64,000 nucleotides of DNA from Desulfomarina profundi (GCF_019703855.1 NZ_AP024086.1:3244501-3308500), one strand, 5' to 3'; positions 17,302 to 26,304 are shown, numbered from the stretch's first letter. Program-made: numbers and translations. The notes: generated by a model from the letters alone, not told the origin.

Positions 17302-18949
17302 AGCCCAACCCTGCCAAATTCTGCTTGATCTGTTTTTCCAGTTGGGCATTCGCACCAAACTGCTCCGATAACTGAGTAGTCAATCGAGCCATCTTTTCAC
17401 CGAAGGGCTCGCCGTCATCCTCCTCCTCAGCGGCACCCACATAGCGCCCCGGTGTCAACACAAAGTCATGTTTGCTGATTTTTTCCAAGGTGGCTGACAT
17501 GCAAAAACCGGCCTCATCCTCGTAGCCCTCACCCGTCTGCCAAGCATGAAAGGTTCCAGAAATTTTTTCAATATCCTCCCTTTTGAAATCCCGCAAAACC
17601 CGGTCCTTCATATAGCCCAGGTTACGGGCATCAATAAACAGCACCTCGCCGGAGCGATCCCGGAAGCCATTGCGCTCTTTCTTGTTGCGGGTCAAAAACC
17701 AGATACAGGCCGGAATTTGGGTATTGGTAAACAACTGACCAGGCAGGGCCACCATGCACTCCACCAGATCATTTTCGACCAGGGCCTTGCGGATGGCCCC
17801 TTCATTTTTAGTATTGGAACTCATGGAGCCGTTGGCCAGCAGCAGCCCCATGGAACCGTTGGGAGCGAGATGATAGAGCATGTGCTGGAGCCAGGCAAAG
17901 TTGGCATTGCCCGTGGGCGGCCTGCCGTACTGCCAGCGCGGATCATCGTCACTGACGCCGGTATCCCACTCCTTCATATTAAAGGGCGGATTGGCCATGA
18001 TAAAGTCGGCCCGCAGGTCCGGGTGCTGGTCATTGGTAAAGGTGTTGGCCGGTTCCTTGCCGAAATTAAAGTCCAACCCCCGAATTACCATATTCATGGC
18101 TGCCAGCTGCCAGGTGGTATAGTTATATTCCTGGCCATAGATGGAGACATTGCCGATCCTGCCGCCATGCTTTTTGACAAACTGCTCGCTCTGAACAAAG
18201 AAACCGCCCGAACCCATGGCCGGATCATAGACCCGCCCCTGGAAGGGCTGGAGCATTTCAACAATCAAGGAGACAATGGATTTCGGAGTATAGAACTGGC
18301 CACCCTTCTTGCCTTCTGCCAGGGCAAACTGGCCGAGAAAATATTCATAGACATGGCCAAGGATATCCTTGGACTGCAGGGTGTCGTGACTGAAGGGGAT
18401 CTCGGAGAGAAGATTGATCAGCTCGATAAGCTTTGCCTGGTCGATCTGGAGGCGGGCATATTGCTTATTTAAAATTCCTTTGAGCTTGGGATTGTCTTTT
18501 TCGATGGCGTCCAGAGCATCGTCAATAAGCCTGCCCACACTGCGGAAGGTATAGGTATGGGTCTTACCGTTCTTGATTTCAATCTCCGTACCCGGAGTCA
18601 GGGTCGCATTATCACGCAGGATCTGCCAGCGGGCCAGCTGTGGCACCCAGAAGACATTTTTCTCCGTATAATAGTCGCGGATTTCCAGCTCATCCACGAT
18701 TTCGGCCTGGTATTCTTCATCGGAATCATAATCTTCCGGGTTAAGAAAATAGTCATGCTCCGGATTATTGAACTGATCTTTCAATTCCTGGCAGCGGTTG
18801 TCAAAAGAATCTGAAACATATTTTACAAATAACAGTCCTAAAACCACATGCTTGTATACCGAAGCATCCAGAGACGGAAGCAATTTGTTTGCCGCTGTCC
18901 ACAGCTTTTTGTCCAGTGCTTCAAGAAATTTCTGTTCTTTATTGGCCAT
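17291..18949 (-). CDS. hsdM: Type I restriction-modification DNA methyltransferase subunit M
   Basis: N6-adenine methyltransferase (552 aa), partner of HsdS. An N-terminal HsdM_N helical bundle is followed by the N6_Mtase domain: GGQFYTPKSIVSLIVEML (216-233), SAM motif I DPAMGSGGF (242-250) and catalytic motif IV NPPF (320-323). Length is normal. It lies 35 bases after the DUF262 gene and overlaps hsdS by 11 bases, so it is within the same transcription unit. It appears intact, so host DNA methylation would depend on whether hsdS is functional. Confidence 0.96.
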   Translation of the reverse strand: MANKEQKFLEALDKKLWTAANKLLPSLDASVYKHVVLGLLFVKYVSDSFDNRCQELKDQFNNPEHDYFLNPEDYDSDEEYQAEIVDELEIRDYYTEKNVFWVPQLARWQILRDNATLTPGTEIEIKNGKTHTYTFRSVGRLIDDALDAIEKDNPKLKGILNKQYARLQIDQAKLIELINLLSEIPFSHDTLQSKDILGHVYEYFLGQFALAEGKKGGQFYTPKSIVSLIVEMLQPFQGRVYDPAMGSGGFFVQSEQFVKKHGGRIGNVSIYGQEYNYTTWQLAAMNMVIRGLDFNFGKEPANTFTNDQHPDLRADFIMANPPFNMKEWDTGVSDDDPRWQYGRPPTGNANFAWLQHMLYHLAPNGSMGLLLANGSMSSNTKNEGAIRKALVENDLVECMVALPGQLFTNTQIPACIWFLTRNKKERNGFRDRSGEVLFIDARNLGYMKDRVLRDFKREDIEKISGTFHAWQTGEGYEDEAGFCMSATLEKISKHDFVLTPGRYVGAAEEEDDGEPFGEKMARLTTQLSEQFGANAQLEKQIKQNLAGLGYEC

Positions 18950-18984
18950 AATTGTTTTCTGATTTTGTTGTTCTCAAGTATTGG

Positions 18985-21219
18985 CTATTTCAAGACCTTG
19001 GCAAACCAGAGGATTGCAGCTTCCCCTTCCTTGCGGGTGATCTCATCGGCACTCCGGCTGTGCCGGATCGCATTGCGCAGTTCTGCCAGCTGCCCAAACT
19101 TGATATTCAAGGTTTCCTTGTTGACAAAACGCGGCTGAAACTGGGGCCATAATGCCTTTGTTTTTATAGCATCGTGTAACTCCCGCAAGTCGCAAAACTC
19201 CATCTTTCCTTCCAGGGTATCGTAATAGTCACCATCCAGGGCTGCATTTTTCTTGGCAGCACGCTGGATACGTTCTTTTACATTTCGCAGGATATGGGAT
19301 GGCAGTTCATATTGGCTGTCGGCTTGCAGCACCGCGACGATAACTTTGCGTAGGCCAAGCTCGATCTGTTCAATCTGTTCGTCCAGCTCCCGGAGCTGTA
19401 CCGGCAGATCAAGCCGCTCCTTGACCAGCAGGGTTTCAATGGCCTCCTGGAAAGTCCGCTGCCGTTCAGCAATAAATTCCTCAAAATCCTCAGCAGTAAA
19501 GGGATCACGGAGGAGGATGGCCAGGGCAGCAGGTGAGATACAATGCGACTCCAGTATGGAGCGAACTGCTGCTTCACCATTTTCTGCTATCAGGTCCGGC
19601 AGGTATTGGTTGGGAAGCCTGTCACTGATGACATGACGGTTTGTTTCTGCACTTAAGGGGGTACGGTTCAATATGGTGTCTATCACCTTCCCCTGAAGGT
19701 GTTCTGCTCCCCATTTTTTCGGGACTATATGATGGTCGTCGAGATCGTCAGCCAGGGTTACATTACCAGACATCCAGTCCCTTGCCCCCATCAGAACCAA
19801 CAGGTTGAAAAGGCCGTTATAGACGGAAGTTCCTCGCTTGGTCTCCTTGCGAAATTCCAGCGTCTTAAACCGCGTTTTAAACTCGGTGATAAGCGGAGGC
19901 TCTGCGTTGTCATCCTGGAGCCAGGCTTTCATATCCATAAAATCACGGGCACTGGTTGACTCCACCGACCCTGAATAACGGTTGGTAAATACGGAGGCCC
20001 AGTACCAATGCCGGGCCTTGCGCTGTGCATCCAGGCGCTGCGATGCCTGGATGGTTTTTATATGGGCCTGGATAGACGCAAAAACGGGAAGGATGGAAAC
20101 ATAGGGGAGATACTTTGAAGAGATTGCCGCGAACTCATGAGGGTGCTGCAGGAGTTTGATAGCTGCCTGAAGGGCATCAACAGCATTATGCCATCGACCT
20201 TCAAAATCTTGGGCATCAGTTATCAGAACTTCTTTACGTCTTGTCCCGTCTGGATCACGTACCGGCTTTTCCTGGCCTGGCAGGAGAAAATAAAGGTATT
20301 TAGGTGAGCAGTAAGATTGACGGAGAATCGACATCACCTGGAGAATATAGACATTCATCTTCTCCGTTTCGACAAACTCCAGGCGGGAGGCAGCTGCACG
20401 CCACATATGCTTTAACTGCAAGCCCTTTGGTTTGAGCAGGGCATTGATCAGGTCAAAAGCATCGAGGCGGATGCCCTTACTGTTGATCTGGGTGAAGATA
20501 TCGCAGACTTTGTCAACGGCCAGGTCCTGATCAAGCTCGATATAGGCGACTTGGTACTGTTCTGTGATCCCTTTTAAATGTTCACCAAAGAGATGGGCAT
20601 TTTCCGTGCTCTTTGCTGCCATTTCTATTGCATCAGCATCTCCCGCCTCTTCAGCTTCCTGCGTCCTGTTTTTCCAGAACTGTTCATACCCCTGCACCCA
20701 GTTGGGGAGCTCCCAGCCACCAGCCCCCATAATGGCCAGCGGAAAGATATGCTGTTCATATTGAACTTCTGGGTTATCGATTATTTTCGACCATCGTCGC
20801 GTCAGCCAGTCATAGTTGAAGGCATCATCATACTCTTCAGCCATGAACTTATCGACATGGACAAAGTAGAGGGCCCGATTGGCACGATTCGGCAAGTTAA
20901 CATCAGGGGCGAGGAAAGCATAATACATCGCTGTGAGACGCTGCTGGCCATCAAGGACTATATGGACAGGGTTACCATTGCCTTTCGGATAGCCGTAGAT
21001 ACGCTCGCAGGACAGGGCATTGAAGTTTTCCTGTTTGCCTTTCCACAGAAGGAGACTGCCGATATAGTAATCGAGAAAAATGGAGCGCATCAGTTCTTTG
21101 ATGTCCCAGGGCTTCCACTCAAATTCCCGCTGGAAATCGGGGATGACGAACTGTCCTTCCCGGAGCCGCATGATCAGGGTGTTGAGGCTAACATGATCAG
21201 GTTTTTGGGCATCTTTCAT
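18985..21219 (-). CDS. DUF262-HNH protein with C-terminal HEPN-like motif
   Basis: 744 aa, first gene of the RM operon. The N-terminal DUF262 (ParB/Srx-like NTPase fold of GmrSD/type IV restriction proteins) shows VIPDFQREFEWKPWDIKELM (25-44), VLDGQQRLTAMYY (88-100) with the DGQQR signature at 90-94, and FTQINSKGIRLDAFDLINAL (242-261). A DUF1524/HNH-like nuclease core is at DDHHIVPKKWG (494-504), with Asn/Arg residues in NRTPLSAETNRHVISDRL (518-535). The last about 120 residues are helical, with RNAIRH (715-720), an R-x4-H motif as in HEPN ribonucleases. GmrSD-type enzymes restrict modified DNA. Here the protein precedes hsdM by 35 bases, so a combined RM plus modified-DNA or abortive function is an inference. 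GGAG precedes the ATG. Confidence 0.85.
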   Translation of the reverse strand: MKDAQKPDHVSLNTLIMRLREGQFVIPDFQREFEWKPWDIKELMRSIFLDYYIGSLLLWKGKQENFNALSCERIYGYPKGNGNPVHIVLDGQQRLTAMYYAFLAPDVNLPNRANRALYFVHVDKFMAEEYDDAFNYDWLTRRWSKIIDNPEVQYEQHIFPLAIMGAGGWELPNWVQGYEQFWKNRTQEAEEAGDADAIEMAAKSTENAHLFGEHLKGITEQYQVAYIELDQDLAVDKVCDIFTQINSKGIRLDAFDLINALLKPKGLQLKHMWRAAASRLEFVETEKMNVYILQVMSILRQSYCSPKYLYFLLPGQEKPVRDPDGTRRKEVLITDAQDFEGRWHNAVDALQAAIKLLQHPHEFAAISSKYLPYVSILPVFASIQAHIKTIQASQRLDAQRKARHWYWASVFTNRYSGSVESTSARDFMDMKAWLQDDNAEPPLITEFKTRFKTLEFRKETKRGTSVYNGLFNLLVLMGARDWMSGNVTLADDLDDHHIVPKKWGAEHLQGKVIDTILNRTPLSAETNRHVISDRLPNQYLPDLIAENGEAAVRSILESHCISPAALAILLRDPFTAEDFEEFIAERQRTFQEAIETLLVKERLDLPVQLRELDEQIEQIELGLRKVIVAVLQADSQYELPSHILRNVKERIQRAAKKNAALDGDYYDTLEGKMEFCDLRELHDAIKTKALWPQFQPRFVNKETLNIKFGQLAELRNAIRHSRSADEITRKEGEAAILWFAKVLK

Positions 21220-21287
21220 GGGGTGTGCTCCGATTCTCTATGTATTTACTTCAGGGACAGGGGAGGCTACTGTAGAAAACTTTACAA

Positions 21288-21311
21288 TTGACTGAATATA
21301 TATTCAGTCAA
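21288..21311. promoter_or_regulatory. Perfect 24-bp palindrome upstream of the RM operon
   Basis: Each half reads TTGACTGAATAT; the second half is its exact reverse complement. The centre lies 80 bases before the DUF262 start and 60 bases past the end of the integrase gene. The half-site also forms a TTGACT -35-like hexamer on both strands. Probable operator or promoter-operator for the operon. Confidence 0.6.
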
Positions 21312-21360
21312 GACAATTAACACATATTTTTTATAAAACAAAAGAGATTGTTCTGTTTCT

Positions 21361-22467
21361 TCAAACACTAACTCCCGCTTTAGCCAGCTTTCTGATAACA
21401 GCGTCAGCCACTTTGTCTGCCTCCGTTTGTAACGATGGCGAAGATTTACTGGCCAAATCGTGGATAATCTCCCCCTGACGCTGGCAGGCAACCTCACCGT
21501 AATTCAAAAATGTTGTTAACACCTTTTCATGACCAAGGTTTTGGCTCCACGCCTTGAACTGCTCCGGGGTTTTGCATACTTTTTCACCGAGTTGGACAAG
21601 TGTATTCCTAAAGCTATGGGGGTTAAAATAGGGAAGTCCGGCATTGACAAAGGCGTCACGAAATATTTGACGAATTGGACTGGCTGTACCCCAGTGGGCT
21701 TTTTTCAGTCCATTAGCTTCAAACTTTCGAGATGTTCCCACTTCGATACGAGTTGCAGGAAACAGGGGATCATCGTTACCCCAGAGCTTTTCGTCCCGGA
21801 GATAAGCTACCCATTCCACCACAATAGCATGAATTTCCTCACCCACTGGGAAGAAGTATGTGGTGAAGGTCTTGCTGAATTTTGTCTGCACTTCGCGGGC
21901 ATCTTGCTTGACATATCCGGCAATGAGGTCAGTGTGCTTCAGCTTCATTGAGGCAATGGCACTGTCCCGTGCGCCGGTCAGCAAGGTGAAGGCGATCAGG
22001 GCACGGTTGCGCTTTTCAACATCCGTATTGATGGGCATGGTGTTGATAACGTGCTTGATCTGTGCCATGGTTGGCGGTTCTTTGTGCCGCCTGGCAGTAG
22101 CGATCCGAGTGTCCTTGTCTGACAGGTTGAAATATTCAGCATCGGTATATTGAATACGAGACTTATAACCCGGTTGCATGGAAAGCCATTGAAAAAACCT
22201 TTTCAGTTGATTCAGGGTGGCGTGCAGGGTTGCCTTGCTCAATTTTTTTCCGGAACGCTGCCCCTTTTGCTTGGCAAGATGTTTCTTGAAGGCTATAGCC
22301 TGTTCAAAATGAAAAGTCTTGAAATCGCGGAATTTGGAATAGACCTCAAAACGATTTAGAGCCTTGGCCGCCGCATCAATGGTCGGCTCGCTGTGCCTCT
22401 TCGCTTCTTTCAGAAAAGCAAAATATTTGCGCTTAATTCTCTCATTGGCCGGGTTGTGTTTTTTCAT
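21361..22467 (-). CDS. Tyrosine recombinase/integrase next to the RM operon
   Basis: Phage-integrase-family recombinase (368 aa). An N-terminal SAM-like core-binding domain spans about residues 20-110. Catalytic residues visible: Arg I in LLTGARDSAIASM, HxxR in HSFRNTLVQLG, then SQNLGHEKVLTTFLNYG with the nucleophilic Tyr. It lies upstream of the RM operon on the same strand, beyond the 24-bp palindrome. It is distinct from the tRNA-targeting integrase at the island edge, so it may have mobilised the RM module separately or rearranged it. Confidence 0.88.
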   Translation of the reverse strand: MKKHNPANERIKRKYFAFLKEAKRHSEPTIDAAAKALNRFEVYSKFRDFKTFHFEQAIAFKKHLAKQKGQRSGKKLSKATLHATLNQLKRFFQWLSMQPGYKSRIQYTDAEYFNLSDKDTRIATARRHKEPPTMAQIKHVINTMPINTDVEKRNRALIAFTLLTGARDSAIASMKLKHTDLIAGYVKQDAREVQTKFSKTFTTYFFPVGEEIHAIVVEWVAYLRDEKLWGNDDPLFPATRIEVGTSRKFEANGLKKAHWGTASPIRQIFRDAFVNAGLPYFNPHSFRNTLVQLGEKVCKTPEQFKAWSQNLGHEKVLTTFLNYGEVACQRQGEIIHDLASKSSPSLQTEADKVADAVIRKLAKAGVSV

Positions 22468-22479
22468 GCTCTTTACTCC

Positions 22480-22950
22480 TTATTTCAAATCACAGTTTAC
22501 GGAGGGTTTTTCACTATCAACTATGTGTCGTAGTTCTTCCGGGAACGTGATGTCAATATTGCCGCTTACTTCACTGATTTTGGCCAGGTTGACGCGCCGG
22601 TTCATAATGGTGTCACAAACCGGGCAGATTGCCGTAAGATTGCCGGTCTTTTCACTATCTGGTGAATAATCCGCCATATCTCCCGCCGCTGGTCTTGGCA
22701 TACGGCACCGGACACAGTATAGTTCTCCTGGCTTGCAGGTCTGCTTGTTTTTTGTCCGTCGCTTTTGCAGAAAATCCACCAGGACACTGCCTTGAATCAG
22801 GGCAGGCCGCTTTCTGTCAATAGTTGCAAGACCTGATTTTATCCAGTTACGCACCGTGTTTTTATGAATACTGAACAACCCGGCCACCTCTTCCACAGTA
22901 TAACTGCGGTGAATTTTAACCAGGCGGTGGTTTGGATAACGTTTTCCCAT
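22480..22950 (-). CDS. HTH protein with paired Cys motifs (excisionase-like)
   Basis: 156 aa. An N-terminal MerR/Xis-type helix-turn-helix is seen in YTVEEVAGLFSIHKNTVRNW (about 17-36). Two CxxC pairs follow (YCVRCRMPRP about 79-88; CPVCDTIM about 109-116), likely a zinc-binding unit. It lies 12 bases upstream of the second integrase on the same strand, so it is probably its directionality factor or regulator. Confidence 0.7.
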   Translation of the reverse strand: MGKRYPNHRLVKIHRSYTVEEVAGLFSIHKNTVRNWIKSGLATIDRKRPALIQGSVLVDFLQKRRTKNKQTCKPGELYCVRCRMPRPAAGDMADYSPDSEKTGNLTAICPVCDTIMNRRVNLAKISEVSGNIDITFPEELRHIVDSEKPSVNCDLK

Positions 22951-22999
22951 TGCTCAGACCATCCCTCTGGTTTGCATTAAGGATGCAGTAGAGTGGTAT

Positions 23000-23635
23000 C
23001 TATAGAATAGTATCATTATTGTTACTCCAAAGTCTCTGTTGTTTTGGGTGGGCTTTTCTTCTATTATTTTGTGCAGTTGCTATATTGCTGCTGTTTTTTG
23101 GAGTATCCATTTCGTTACTCGAAAGTATTGTGGTTTCTCCGTCTGGAGTAACAGGGTTGCTACTCGAAAGAACCTTTTTAGGTATCAATTTTGTTACCGA
23201 ATATTTTTTCTTGTTGGCGTGATAAGCTGACCAGCCCCTTCCTTTCCGATGGTCTTTCTTTCTTGGTTTTTTGGGCGGACGGAATGCAGGGGTGCCGTAA
23301 TCTTTCCAGCGGTCATCAATGAAGTACCTTGTCATGTCCCCTGAATGGCCACCTGATCCCTGGTGAGCGATATCGAGAAAACCTTTCTCCATCAACTCGT
23401 CAATGGCGTTCCTGAACTCCCGGCGGCCAATTCCTTTTTTTTCAGCCTCGGAATATGGATAAACTATTTCTCCATTATTCCTAATGATCCAATCATCCGA
23501 CCGTTTTGCTCTCTTAACCTGCTCCATCTGTCGTTTACGGAGAAAATCCAGGTAAACAAGCAACGACCATCTGCTTAATGATCTGAAGGCTGGAGACCGA
23601 AGAATATTTTTATCAAACCAAATCTTTTTAGCCAT
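23000..23635 (-). CDS. Hypothetical island protein with winged-helix-like segment
   Basis: 211 aa, not recognised by name. The opening KIWFDKNILRSPAFRSLSRW and the segment GIGRREFRNAIDELMEKGFL resemble replication-associated winged-helix proteins of mobile elements. The C-terminal half is basic and low-complexity (PPKKPRKKDHRKGRGW; Asn/Ser-rich tail). It starts 20 bases downstream of alpA and is probably co-transcribed. Confidence 0.6.
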   Translation of the reverse strand: MAKKIWFDKNILRSPAFRSLSRWSLLVYLDFLRKRQMEQVKRAKRSDDWIIRNNGEIVYPYSEAEKKGIGRREFRNAIDELMEKGFLDIAHQGSGGHSGDMTRYFIDDRWKDYGTPAFRPPKKPRKKDHRKGRGWSAYHANKKKYSVTKLIPKKVLSSSNPVTPDGETTILSSNEMDTPKNSSNIATAQNNRRKAHPKQQRLWSNNNDTIL

Positions 23636-23654
23636 TATCAGTCAATATTGAAAA

Positions 23655-23864
23655 TTAGCTGTTATTGCGAATTTCCATGCGAGACATCAGCCATTCTTCA
23701 ATTTCATTTTCCAGCCAGCCGACAGCCCTTGCTCCCAGATTAATCGGCCTTGGGAAAGTACCTTCCTGAATACGGAGATAAATGGTTGACCGCGACAAAC
23801 CTGTCCGCTTCTCAACCTGCTTACGTCGGAGAATGGATAGTTTTTCTTGGTTTGTATTCGCCAT
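23655..23864 (-). CDS. alpA: AlpA-family regulatory protein
   Basis: 69 aa, a complete small HTH regulator of the AlpA/Xis group. ILRRKQVEKRTGLSRSTIY is followed by EGTFPRPINLGARAVGWLEN, the conserved core (phenotype: activation of integrase/excision in related islands). It shares orientation with the genes around it. Confidence 0.88.
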   Translation of the reverse strand: MANTNQEKLSILRRKQVEKRTGLSRSTIYLRIQEGTFPRPINLGARAVGWLENEIEEWLMSRMEIRNNS

Positions 23865-24032
23865 AATTGCACCTCACATGCTTAAATTGGATGTTGTTGG
23901 ACTATGGCGTTATTAATAATGAGTTAATTTAAAACGGTCATCGCGTGTTGCAACGCTGGCCGTTGCAATTGCAATGGTAGGAATAATGGTACTTGAGGCA
24001 GGGAAGTCGAGGAAGGTTGGCGGCTGAAGGGT

Positions 24033-24803
24033 TCAGGCCATATCGTCATTGAGTGCTCGTTTAGCTGCAGCGAAAATTCTAGCCGTAGTTCTGGAGCGAA
24101 CACCACGAAGATCGTCAAATTTTTCTTCTATAAAATCCCGCAGCTGTGTTTCGCTTGTAAATGTTTCACCTTTGAAAGTGCCGGTGACAACCTCCAGAAG
24201 GGCACCAATAATATTGAGATAGGTTTTTTCCGAGCGTGGATTAATTGCATTATCTAAACACTTCAACCGCTCTTCATACTGTTTTAGTTTGGCAGCAACT
24301 TCATATTTTTGCAGCTCCATCATTTTAATGCTTTCTTTAGCTGATTGCAGTTGCCGCTGCAGAGCATCTCTATCTACCTGAAGAGCCCTGAAAGATTCCG
24401 CATTGATGGCGGAATGCGTTTTCCGTTCAACTTCATCAAACAAAAATTCGGGTTTGTTAGAGGGAAACTCTTTGACGATCCATTCCTTGAGGTCTTGGCG
24501 GGAAACTGTTCGCCTCTCTGGAGCCACATGATCTTCTGAATCAAAAACAGGGCTCTTACCGTCCCGGCCGCAGGCCAGTTTATTATTATCAATGGCATCA
24601 TGAATTGCCCGGCATCTCGGTTCCAGGCAAGAGATTTTCGGGTGTGCATAAATATTGCGACTTGTCTCTGTTGCCTGACTCAATATCTGCTTAAGTACTT
24701 CCACGGGGACACCACACCACAAGGCCGCAGCCTGTGGGATATAATAAGCGGAATAATATGCCCTAATTTCATCACAATTATCTGACTCCCATGGGTTAGC
24801 CAT
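24033..24803 (-). CDS. Hypothetical island protein with coiled coil
   Basis: 256 aa, function not recognised. The N-terminus (about 1-60) has a hydrophobic helical segment with Cys28, Cys59 and Cys64. Residues about 125-185 form a coiled coil (RDALQRQLQSAKESIKMMEL). The C-terminal about 60 residues (YLNIIGALLEVVTGTFKG to RTTARIFAAAKRALNDD) are a conserved-looking helical unit often found in integrase-linked hypothetical proteins. It is preceded by AGGAGAATATTTC and lies just downstream of the tRNA-linked integrase. Confidence 0.6.
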   Translation of the reverse strand: MANPWESDNCDEIRAYYSAYYIPQAAALWCGVPVEVLKQILSQATETSRNIYAHPKISCLEPRCRAIHDAIDNNKLACGRDGKSPVFDSEDHVAPERRTVSRQDLKEWIVKEFPSNKPEFLFDEVERKTHSAINAESFRALQVDRDALQRQLQSAKESIKMMELQKYEVAAKLKQYEERLKCLDNAINPRSEKTYLNIIGALLEVVTGTFKGETFTSETQLRDFIEEKFDDLRGVRSRTTARIFAAAKRALNDDMA

Positions 24804-24843
24804 GAAATATTCTCCTTAGTCTGAAAAATCCCTACCCGGACAT

Positions 24844-26046
24844 TTACCCGAAAGAAACAACTTTGCCGCCCTTTTTTAATGAGTCCAGATAATCCGCCCA
24901 TGCTTGCATCATTCCTCTACGTTCTGGGAGGTGTTGTGCATAATTATATGCCGCTTTTATTTTATTCCGTTCGGCATGGGCAAGTTGACGCTCAATAATG
25001 TCAGAAAGCCAACCTTGCTCATGCAAAATAGTTGAAGCCATTGCACGAAAGCCATGCCCGGACATGTCTTCCTTGGCATACCCCATACGCCGCAAAGCCG
25101 CCAATATTGCATTATCACTCATTGGCCTTGAATCTGATCTGATACTTGGAAAAACGTATCGACCTTGACCAGTAATGGGTTGGATATCACACAGTATAGT
25201 TAGACTTTGTTCAGACAATGGAATGATATGTGGAAACTTCATTTTCATTTTTTGAGCAGGAATACGCCACTCAGCATTATCAATATCTATTTCTGTCCAC
25301 TCCGCTCGACGAAGCTCTCCAGGTCTCAGGAAAACCAGGGGAGCAAGCTTTAAAGCAGATTGGACAACTGGAGTTCCTTGATAGCCGTCTATGGCTCGCA
25401 GCAGTTCACCAATCTTTTTGGGCTCTGTAATGGTTGCCATACTGCCATGCTTAACTGGTGTCAAAGCACCACGAAGATCAGCGGAGTTATCACGTTCTGC
25501 CCGGCCAGTGGCTACAGCATAACGAAAAACCTGCCCACAATTCTGTAAAGCTCGATGAGCAGTTTCATGAATCCCTTTGTTTTCTATTCTTCTCAATACT
25601 GAAAGAAGTTCGGGCGGAGTAATTTCAGCAATGGGCCGCCCTCCCAACCAGGGGAAAACATGGAGTTCAAAGCGACGGATAATTTTTTTGGCATGACTTT
25701 CTGCCCAGTTTGAAGAATGTTTGATAAACCACTCCCGTGTTATAGCTTCAAAACTATTTTCACTCTGCTCTACCTGCATAGCCTTATTTGCTTTACGAAC
25801 CTGCGCAGGATCGACACCATTTCTTATCATTCTTTTTGCATCATCGCATTTTTCTCTGGCCTCAGCTAGCTTAACATCAGGATAGACTCCAAGAGCTAAG
25901 GTCTTGCGCTTTCCTGCAAAACGGTAATCAAGTCGAAAATATTTTCCGGCCTTTTTTACCAAGACATACATACCTTTTTCATCAGACAGTTTGAATTGTT
26001 TAGAACGAGGCTTTGCGTTACGGATGGCGGTATCAGTGAGAGGCAT
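24844..26046 (-). CDS. Island integrase (tyrosine recombinase with DUF4102 arm-binding domain)
   Basis: 400 aa. The start chosen is ATG 26046 (MPLTDTAIRNAKPRSK), the classic opening of P4-type integrases; the longer open frame upstream runs into att-region repeats. DUF4102 arm-binding domain about 1-90 (YRFAGKRKTLALGVYPDVKL). Catalytic domain: LRPGELRRAEW (Arg I), HIIPLS, GHGFRAMASTILHEQGW (HxxR) and AYNYAQHLPERR with the Tyr. The gene lies about 260 bases from tRNA-Met and is expected to recombine the 24-bp att sequence. Confidence 0.93.
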   Translation of the reverse strand: MPLTDTAIRNAKPRSKQFKLSDEKGMYVLVKKAGKYFRLDYRFAGKRKTLALGVYPDVKLAEAREKCDDAKRMIRNGVDPAQVRKANKAMQVEQSENSFEAITREWFIKHSSNWAESHAKKIIRRFELHVFPWLGGRPIAEITPPELLSVLRRIENKGIHETAHRALQNCGQVFRYAVATGRAERDNSADLRGALTPVKHGSMATITEPKKIGELLRAIDGYQGTPVVQSALKLAPLVFLRPGELRRAEWTEIDIDNAEWRIPAQKMKMKFPHIIPLSEQSLTILCDIQPITGQGRYVFPSIRSDSRPMSDNAILAALRRMGYAKEDMSGHGFRAMASTILHEQGWLSDIIERQLAHAERNKIKAAYNYAQHLPERRGMMQAWADYLDSLKKGGKVVSFG

Positions 26047-26175
26047 GACGGTATCTCCATACTTTCGGTGGAGGTAGTATTCAATACTGCTTTCGAGGGT
26101 ATTGAATAGGGGACTCAACCCACTAGAAACAAAGAGCATGGAAGATTTTGACGGTACCTATTATCAATATCTTCC

Positions 26176-26198
26176 ATATACCGTCAAAAATACCGTCA
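26176..26198. repeat. Right copy of 23-bp tandem TACCGTCA repeat
   Basis: Identical to 9788-9810. The motif also occurs singly as GACGGTA near 26047 and 26150. Candidate integrase arm sites between the integrase start and the att core. Confidence 0.6.
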
Positions 26199-26208
26199 TG
26201 CATGACGG
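26193..26208. promoter_or_regulatory. 16-bp perfect palindrome CCGTCATGCATGACGG
   Basis: It overlaps the right arm repeat, upstream of the integrase. Plausible binding site for an AlpA/excisionase-type regulator or the integrase itself. Confidence 0.4.
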
Positions 26209-26239
26209 GATGTCAATAGTTTTTATTGGAACACCCAGG

Positions 26240-26280
26240 AAAAGAAAACCCCGAAATCCTTACCTGGACTCGGGGTCTTT
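26240..26280 (-). terminator. Island-supplied terminator behind tRNA-Met
   Basis: Stem ACCCCGA (26248-26254) / TCGGGGT (26270-26276), followed on the minus strand by TTTTC. It takes the place of the native terminator now left at 9664-9705. Confidence 0.6.
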
Positions 26281-26304
26281 ATCTTTACCGGAACTCACCG
26301 GAAT

